11,567 nucleotides of DNA from JAMXLL01 sp035279875 (GTDB lineage: Bacteria > Desulfobacterota > Binatia > Binatales > Binataceae): assembly GCA_035279875.1 (NCBI GenBank), contig DATEGX010000360.1:1-11567 (forward strand), in the 5' to 3' direction. Made by a program: the position numbers and the translations under genes. Under the pieces are notes generated by a model. It made no database searches. It was not told the origin of the DNA and worked only from the letters and a program-made list of their open reading frames with translations. Positions 7,046 through 11,567 of this stretch are shown piece by piece (the stretch's first letter is position 1; each line of letters starts with the position of its first letter).

Positions 7046-8506
7046 TCAAGCGGCCTGCGCACTTTGCGCCGAATGCCGCAGGTGGGCGCGCCGCTGCTTC
7101 ATGGTCGAGAGGAACTGCATCCCTTCCTTCAGCAGACGCCGGCACTCCTCGGAAGAGCTCAGCATCTTCCGCACCGATTTGAAGATATACCGGGGTCGGA
7201 AGTAGAAACTCCGATAAAATCGCTCGACTGACTGATATATCTCGTCAGCGCTCAGATTCGGATACTGCACCGTGCACTTCTGGTAGCCTGCCTCGTCGAG
7301 CAGCGGATCAACCGCCAGATACCCATTCGAAGTGACGTATTCGAACAGCTCGGTGCCCGGATAGGGCGACGCCAACGAGACCTGGATCGTCTCGCAATCC
7401 ATTTCCTGCGCGAAGCGCATCGATTCCTGAATTGTCTCCCGGCTCTCGCCCGGCAATCCCAGGATAAAGGTGCCGTGAATCAGGATGCCCAGGTCGTGGC
7501 AATCCTTGGTAAAACGGCGCGCGCGGTCGAGCCGGACGCCCTTCTTGATATTCTTGAGGATTTCCGCATTGCCGCTTTCGTAACCTATTACGAACAGCCG
7601 CAGTCCGCCTTCCTTCATTATTTTAAGGGTTTCGTAGTCAACGTTGGCGCGAGAGTTGGTCGACCAGGTGATCCCCAGTGGTTTGAGCAACTGCGCAATC
7701 TTGCGTGCCCGCATCGGGTCGGCGGTGAAGGTGTCGTCGTCGAAGAATAATTCCTTCATTTTCGGGAACTTCGAACGCATCGCAGAGACTTCTTCGAAGA
7801 CATTCTCGGGGCTGCGCACCCGGTACTTGTGACCCTGAGTCACCTGCGGCCACAGGCAGAACGTGCACCGCGCCGGACATCCGCGCCCGGTATACATCGA
7901 AACGTAAGGATATTGGCAGTAGGGGCTGTTGTATTTCAGATAGTCGAGGTTGTTGTCGTAGACCTCGGTGACAAACGGCAGCTTGTCCAGATCTTCGCTA
8001 TCGAGCATTCGTCGGTCTGCGTTATGATGTATTAATCCATTCTTACGATAGCTAATACCTTCAATCTTATCCCAACTTAATCCACGTGCCACTTCGACCA
8101 TCGAATGGTCAAATTCCTTCCGCGCGGCGATATCGATCGCCTCCGAAAGCTTGAGGGTCTCCTCGGGCCGGGCCGTCGGATGCCCGCCCACAAATGCGAT
8201 GATGCAGTCGCGATTCGCCGCCTTAATCGCTTCGGCCGTGCGCAAGTCCATTTTCAGGGAAGGCGTGGAGGTATGAAGGACGACAAAATCGTACCCTTTT
8301 GCCTCGGCTATCGTCTTTTCTGGCGTATAATCGTGCGGCGGGGCGTCGAGCAGCCGGGCGCCCGGCACCATTCCCGCCGGATAAGCCAGCCAGGTCGGAT
8401 ACCAGAACGACCAGACCTCGCGGGTGGCTTGATAACGCGAACCCGCACCCCCGTCGAAGTCATCGTAGGAAGGAGGGTTCAGGAACATCGTTTTCATTAC
8501 ATCCAT
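7046..8506 (-). CDS. hpnJ: Hopanoid-associated radical SAM enzyme HpnJ
   Basis: Radical SAM enzyme of about 486 residues. HpnJ acts after HpnI and HpnK in converting the glucosamine headgroup of bacteriohopanetetrol to the cyclitol ether. The N-terminus MKTMFLNPPSYDDFDGG and SFWYPTWLAYPAG are strong HpnJ wording. Next comes a B12-binding-like Rossmann domain (about 70-165) without an obvious DxHxxG cobalamin motif, then the radical SAM core with the [4Fe-4S] cysteines C210, C214 and C217 in GRGCPARCTFCLWPQ. FFDDDTFTADP and GTFILGLPGES are further core motifs. The ATG at 8506 is chosen: GGAG at 8520-8517 lies 10 bases away. A TTG at 8512 and an ATG at 8497 (MKTMFLN, the usual family start) are alternatives. 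Its promoter is at 8546-8574. Residues about 142-162 use strikingly AT-rich codons. Confidence 0.94.
   Translation of the reverse strand: MDVMKTMFLNPPSYDDFDGGAGSRYQATREVWSFWYPTWLAYPAGMVPGARLLDAPPHDYTPEKTIAEAKGYDFVVLHTSTPSLKMDLRTAEAIKAANRDCIIAFVGGHPTARPEETLKLSEAIDIAARKEFDHSMVEVARGLSWDKIEGISYRKNGLIHHNADRRMLDSEDLDKLPFVTEVYDNNLDYLKYNSPYCQYPYVSMYTGRGCPARCTFCLWPQVTQGHKYRVRSPENVFEEVSAMRSKFPKMKELFFDDDTFTADPMRARKIAQLLKPLGITWSTNSRANVDYETLKIMKEGGLRLFVIGYESGNAEILKNIKKGVRLDRARRFTKDCHDLGILIHGTFILGLPGESRETIQESMRFAQEMDCETIQVSLASPYPGTELFEYVTSNGYLAVDPLLDEAGYQKCTVQYPNLSADEIYQSVERFYRSFYFRPRYIFKSVRKMLSSSEECRRLLKEGMQFLSTMKQRRAHLRHSAQSAQAA
8021..8083 (-). other. AT-rich, rare-codon patch inside hpnJ
   Basis: A hand count gives about 30% G+C over 8021-8080 (18 of 60), with clearly GC-rich sequence on both sides. 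On the coding strand it uses TTA twice, plus ATA, ATT, AGT, GGA, GGT and AAT, in a gene that mostly prefers G or C at the third position. The encoded residues (about 142-162, IEGISYRKNGLIHHN) still follow the HpnJ family, so the shift is in codon choice and not in the protein. Confidence 0.6.
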
Positions 8507-8545
8507 CGCCAACTAACTCCACCGCCTGTCCGAATGGTTAGTCTG

Positions 8546-8574
8546 ACTATACAAACGGCGGTCGGCCCGTTCAA
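8546..8574 (-). promoter_or_regulatory. Sigma70-like promoter of hpnJ
   Basis: On the minus strand, TTGAAC (8574-8569) and TATAGT (8551-8546) are separated by exactly 17 bases; the -10 box matches the consensus at 5 of 6 positions and the -35 at 4 of 6. A start near 8539 gives a leader of about 33 bases containing the GGAG at 8520-8517. It would drive hpnJ, hpnI and the EamA gene apart from the two genes upstream. Confidence 0.6.
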
Positions 8575-8585
8575 GGACACCGCCG
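8556..8585. promoter_or_regulatory. Inverted repeat over the hpnJ promoter, possible operator
   Basis: CGGCGGT (8556-8562) and ACCGCCG (8579-8585) are perfect 7-base inverted arms with 16 bases between them, 23 bases centre to centre, about two helical turns. One arm lies in the promoter spacer and the other just upstream of the -35 box, so a dimeric protein bound here would cover the -35. The repeat is seen directly; the operator role and the identity of any regulator are inferred. Confidence 0.4.
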
Positions 8586-8667
8586 AACCATCATCGCGCC
8601 TTTCGCAAACACCCGGTGAGGCCAGGTTCGGGCTCGTCGGGAGCCAACTATCTTGTGCAGCGTCAAT

Positions 8668-8694
8668 CCGTCTGATCGGCAGACGGTAGCCGAT
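8668..8694 (-). other. Two mutually exclusive hairpins after the UPF0104 gene
   Basis: CCGTCTG (8668-8674) pairs with CAGACGG (8680-8686) around a five-base loop. Alternatively ATCGGC (8675-8680) pairs with GCCGAT (8689-8694) around eight bases. The two stems share bases and cannot form together. They begin 6 bases after the UPF0104 stop on the minus strand. No T-run follows, so this is not a classical terminator; it may end or attenuate the upstream message. Confidence 0.35.
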
Positions 8695-8700
8695 GGCGGT

Positions 8701-9669
8701 TTACTCACCCGGCATCGCCGTCGCGATAAACGGCACCAGGCCGGTCAGACCGCCGGCCAGGGTAGCGGCAAAATAGAGCAGGCTCAGCGCTACGGAGTTG
8801 TTCTTGCTCACGCCGGTCATCCCTAACAAGACAAGATAAGCAGCCTCGCGCACCCCGAGTCCGTTGATCGTCAGCGGCAGGCTCGCCGCCACATTGGAGA
8901 TCGGAACGATCAGGATAAACGTCGTCAACGGCACATCGAGGCCCAGCCCTAGCGCCAGCAGGTATTGGCATCCTGCCAGAGAAATCTGAAGCAAAAGCGA
9001 CAGTATGATCGCCGGACCGAGCGCGCCCGGCCGCTTCATATAAGGGAGCAACGGTGACAGCAGCCGCGCCAATGGTCGCGGCAACCGGTCAGTCATCTTT
9101 GCAGCAAGCGGAGCGGCCAGAAATGCGATCAGCGCCGCCGCTCCGGTCGCGATGGTCGCGTCGCGTAAGGTTGGCGGCAGGGCTACCCGCGTAATAGTCA
9201 GCGCCGACCCTCCAGCGAGCCAGAAAAGCGCGATGAGCCCTATTCCGCGATCCGCGACCACCGAGGCAACCGCGTCGGTGATACGGCCGCGACTCCGTCC
9301 AAGGTAGACGGCGCGTAGAGCATCACCGCCGATTAAGCCCGGCACGAACACGTTGGTGAACATCCCGATGAAATAAAAGCTGAGAAATTCAACATAGCTC
9401 CCAGCGAGCCCGACCAACCGGGCCAGCAGTTGCCAACGGTAAGCCGACATCGCCTGCCCCGCGACAAAGAGCATCACCGTGGCAATGAAAAAGACTGGCC
9501 GTTCGCGACCGATTACGCGGAAGGTCGAACGCAGGTCGTAATGCCATATCAGGAAACCGAGCACGGCGAGCCCAACTGCCAGTTTGATTACGAAGCCATA
9601 CCATCGCCGCCCTCGCGCCCCGCGAGATGGCTTGACGCTGGCGTCCGCTGCCATTTCTGTTGACGCCAT
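8701..9669 (-). CDS. UPF0104/LPG-synthase transmembrane-type protein (HpnL-like)
   Basis: Integral membrane protein of 322 residues from the superfamily of the MprF N-terminal flippase domain, AglD and HpnL. Members are thought to move or handle lipids in the inner membrane. After a basic N-terminus (to about 22) come roughly eight helices. Family motifs are clear: IGMFTNVFVPGLIGGDALR (101-119), VVADRGIGL (about 138-145) and LPLTINGLGVREAAY (264-278). The ATG at 9669 follows the stop of the GT39 gene by 4 bases, so the two are almost surely co-translated. The hpnI/hpnJ neighbourhood makes HpnL a natural guess, but the motifs only show the wider superfamily, so no symbol is given. The TAA stop is followed by hairpins and then the hpnJ promoter region. 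Confidence 0.88.
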   Translation of the reverse strand: MASTEMAADASVKPSRGARGRRWYGFVIKLAVGLAVLGFLIWHYDLRSTFRVIGRERPVFFIATVMLFVAGQAMSAYRWQLLARLVGLAGSYVEFLSFYFIGMFTNVFVPGLIGGDALRAVYLGRSRGRITDAVASVVADRGIGLIALFWLAGGSALTITRVALPPTLRDATIATGAAALIAFLAAPLAAKMTDRLPRPLARLLSPLLPYMKRPGALGPAIILSLLLQISLAGCQYLLALGLGLDVPLTTFILIVPISNVAASLPLTINGLGVREAAYLVLLGMTGVSKNNSVALSLLYFAATLAGGLTGLVPFIATAMPGE

Positions 9670-9673
9670 GCGC

Positions 9674-11386
9674 CTAGCCGCCTTTTCCGGAATGTTCTGG
9701 ACGGGTTAGCGCGAGCTTTTTGGCATCGGACGCTATCACCTCGTAAGGGCCGAGACTCTTTTCAAGGTGCGCGAGTGCCCGCCGATCGATTATCAGCACG
9801 GTCGGCTGGGGCTGCTTCCATAGCCTCAGCAGGTCTCGCTCGCTGGCGAAGAAAAAGCTCGCGGCGTCGGCGGAATGTGCCGCGCCGTAGGCCAGTTCAG
9901 TCTTGGCGCCGACCAGGATGACCCTTCGGCGGCAATAGAAGGGCAACGACTGGATATAGCGCGGATAGCAGATAAGCCGCGCATTGGGCGCGCGCTGTTC
10001 TATTTGGCGCGCCAGCGTCGCGTACGATCGCGCGGGCTCCGCCATGATCCGGCCATAGCTCCCGACGATCAGTGTCGCCGCCGCGCCCGCCACCAGAATG
10101 CAGAGGCCTGCCGTCAGCCGGCGCGTCCAGAAGGCGGCGTAACAAAGCACTGCACATACCACTATAATCGCACCCGCCGAAAACAGTGCCGGACGCACCA
10201 GCATCGGGTTGGGGCTGGCGAACCGGCCCGCGTTCCAGGCGATCACGATTAGCGTCGCGCCGGTGATGCTTAATAGCGCCGCGAATGCCGCTAGCACGCG
10301 CGCATCGGCCCGCCTGCCCGTGCTTCGAGTCGGCGGTTCGTCGCCGAAGGTCATCAGACCGTCGGCGATCACGACCGCGGCCAACGGAAACAGCGGAAGG
10401 ATATAGGCTGCCAGCTTCGCGCTGGCGAGTGAGAAAAGCACGAAGACCGTAGCGATCGCGACGAAGCAAAAACGCCGTGCCGCATTCGGCGCGAGCGATC
10501 GCCACGGCACGAACGGAAGCGCGAGCGTCCATGGCAACAGGCCGGCAGCGGCCACTGGAACGTAGAAATAAATCCGCTCCGCGTGGCTATAACTGGGTTC
10601 GAAGAAACGGCGAAAATGTTCGCCGACAATGTAGAAATCGAGGAACCCGGGCTCTCGAACGGCGATCAGGACGAACCATGGCAAGCTGATTGCGGCGGTT
10701 AGAAGCAGCCCGGCGGCCGGATGCAGACGCTCAGGTGTGCAACGCCAATCAGCTTCGTACCACAGGAAAATCACTGCCACGGTGATGGGAATCGCCGCAC
10801 CGACCGGGCCCTTGGCCAGCACCGCAAGGCCCATCGCGGCGTAGGAAAGCCACCACCAACGGCCATCCTCCAGCCATTGCAAAAAGAACGCGAACATCGC
10901 CACCGCCATCAACGCGGCCAGCAGCATATCGGTGGTGAGCACCTGCGCCATCGTCGCGTAGAGTCCGCTGGTGGCAAGAATCGCCCCGGCAAGGATCGCG
11001 CGGCGGCGATCGAAAGTGCGCAACGCGAAAATGTAGGTCGCGAGCACGCCAAGCAGCGCGGCGAGTGCGTCGGGCAGCCGCGCCGCCAACTCGTTTGCTC
11101 CCAGCGAGCGCATGGAAGCCACGGTCAGCCAGTAAAGCAAGGGCGGCTTCTCAATGTACGGAACGTAGTTGAGGTGCGGGACGATAAAGTTGCGCGAGGC
11201 CAGCATCTCACGCGCGATCTCGGCATAACGGCCTTCATCCGGTTCCCACAGACCGTAGGTGCCGAGATGGAAGAAGAACAGCATCGCGGCCAGCGCGGCC
11301 ACTATGGCCAAACCGCCAGCTGTGCTCGCTTCGACCCACCACGTCCGTCTCCGCCCGTCCTCACAGCGGGTCGCGGTCTTCGCCAC
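9674..11386 (-). CDS. GT39 (ArnT/PMT-like) polyprenyl-phosphate-sugar glycosyltransferase
   Basis: Polytopic GT-C membrane glycosyltransferase that uses a polyprenyl-phosphate sugar on the periplasmic side. ArnT, the closest named type, adds aminoarabinose to lipid A; sugar and acceptor here are unknown. Numbered from the GTG at 11386 (570 residues), the first periplasmic loop carries LWEPDEGRYAEIAREML with D50/E51, the catalytic region of ArnT, and YIEKPPLLYW with K80. VLTTDMLLA (D153) and about 12 helices follow, then a soluble periplasmic C-terminal domain (about 430-570) with PNARLICYPRYIQSLPFYC. The GTG at 11386 has GGAG at 11396-11393, 6 bases away; the longer GTG start at 11410 has no such site. 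The 181 bases from the start to the window edge show no gene or convincing promoter. It is the first gene of a pair with the UPF0104 gene. Confidence 0.9.
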   Translation of the reverse strand: MAKTATRCEDGRRRTWWVEASTAGGLAIVAALAAMLFFFHLGTYGLWEPDEGRYAEIAREMLASRNFIVPHLNYVPYIEKPPLLYWLTVASMRSLGANELAARLPDALAALLGVLATYIFALRTFDRRRAILAGAILATSGLYATMAQVLTTDMLLAALMAVAMFAFFLQWLEDGRWWWLSYAAMGLAVLAKGPVGAAIPITVAVIFLWYEADWRCTPERLHPAAGLLLTAAISLPWFVLIAVREPGFLDFYIVGEHFRRFFEPSYSHAERIYFYVPVAAAGLLPWTLALPFVPWRSLAPNAARRFCFVAIATVFVLFSLASAKLAAYILPLFPLAAVVIADGLMTFGDEPPTRSTGRRADARVLAAFAALLSITGATLIVIAWNAGRFASPNPMLVRPALFSAGAIIVVCAVLCYAAFWTRRLTAGLCILVAGAAATLIVGSYGRIMAEPARSYATLARQIEQRAPNARLICYPRYIQSLPFYCRRRVILVGAKTELAYGAAHSADAASFFFASERDLLRLWKQPQPTVLIIDRRALAHLEKSLGPYEVIASDAKKLALTRPEHSGKGG

Positions 11387-11567
11387 GGTCGTCTCCAGAT
11401 CGCCTCGCACCGGGGCAAGTCTAACAACCGGTCAGGTGCGGGTCACATTAGCGGGACGCGAGGGACCGAACCCGATGGCAGGCGGCTCTCGCCCCCAGCT
11501 TCCGACCTGGATTTAATTCCGCTGTCCACATCCGATATGGTCTTGGCTTCCAATGGATGGTGTCATC

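Noticed and set aside
8105..8689. Plus-strand frame of 194 residues covering the hpnJ 5' end and its upstream gap
   Set aside because: It lies mostly opposite conserved HpnJ sequence and runs across the hpnJ promoter; the translation looks like no known protein.
8507..8700. Possible tRNA, small RNA gene or hpnK remnant in the 188-base gap
   Set aside because: No cloverleaf, no T-loop consensus and no HpnK-like translation; the gap is better explained by hairpins, promoter and inverted repeat.
11387..11567. Promoter or gene start at the right edge
   Set aside because: No well-spaced -35/-10 pair was found on the minus strand, and no plausible coding frame reaches the edge on the plus strand.

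Overview
The window looks like a GC-rich Gram-negative chromosome with third-position G/C-biased codons. An RND metal pump, a GT39 ArnT-like enzyme and hopanoid-modification genes all point to a two-membrane bacterium. The mix of CaiB-type CoA transferase, SMP-30 hydrolase and HpnI/HpnJ would suit an environmental lineage of the Binatota, deltaproteobacterial or acidobacterial sort. That taxonomic guess is weak and rests on gene content only. No phage, IS, CRISPR, tRNA or rRNA was seen.

Left half (1-4863, plus strand): the C-terminal two thirds of a CzcA-like heavy-metal RND pump (1-2088, cut by the window edge), an SMP-30/gluconolactonase-like beta-propeller hydrolase (2154-3005), an AhpE/Bcp-type peroxiredoxin (3066-3533), and a class III (CaiB/BaiF) CoA-transferase (3670-4863). 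The first three genes are spaced 60-65 bases apart. The CoA-transferase has its own plausible promoter, behind a GNRA-loop hairpin. These genes do not form an obvious pathway and read as general metabolism and stress functions.

Right half (4896-11386, minus strand, convergent with the left half): read from right to left, a GT39 ArnT/PMT-type membrane glycosyltransferase, a UPF0104/LPG-synthase-type membrane protein (4-base gap), then a 188-base regulatory gap, the radical SAM hopanoid enzyme HpnJ, the hopanoid glycosyltransferase HpnI, and a ten-helix EamA/DMT transporter that overlaps hpnI by 8 bases. HpnI and HpnJ belong to the known route that adds N-acetylglucosamine to bacteriohopanetetrol and ends in the cyclitol-ether headgroup. 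The deacetylase HpnK, expected between them, is absent here. The three added membrane proteins (ArnT-like transferase, UPF0104 protein, EamA transporter) are the types used to move or modify sugar-carrying lipids, so the block may be a composite hopanoid headgroup and lipid-sugar export locus.

The gap before hpnJ holds the best regulatory signal in the window: a sigma70-like promoter (TTGAAC, 17 bases, TATAGT) whose -35 box sits inside an inverted repeat, CGGCGGT-N16-ACCGCCG. Within hpnJ there is a sharply AT-rich, rare-codon patch at about 8021-8083, although the protein it encodes is ordinary HpnJ.
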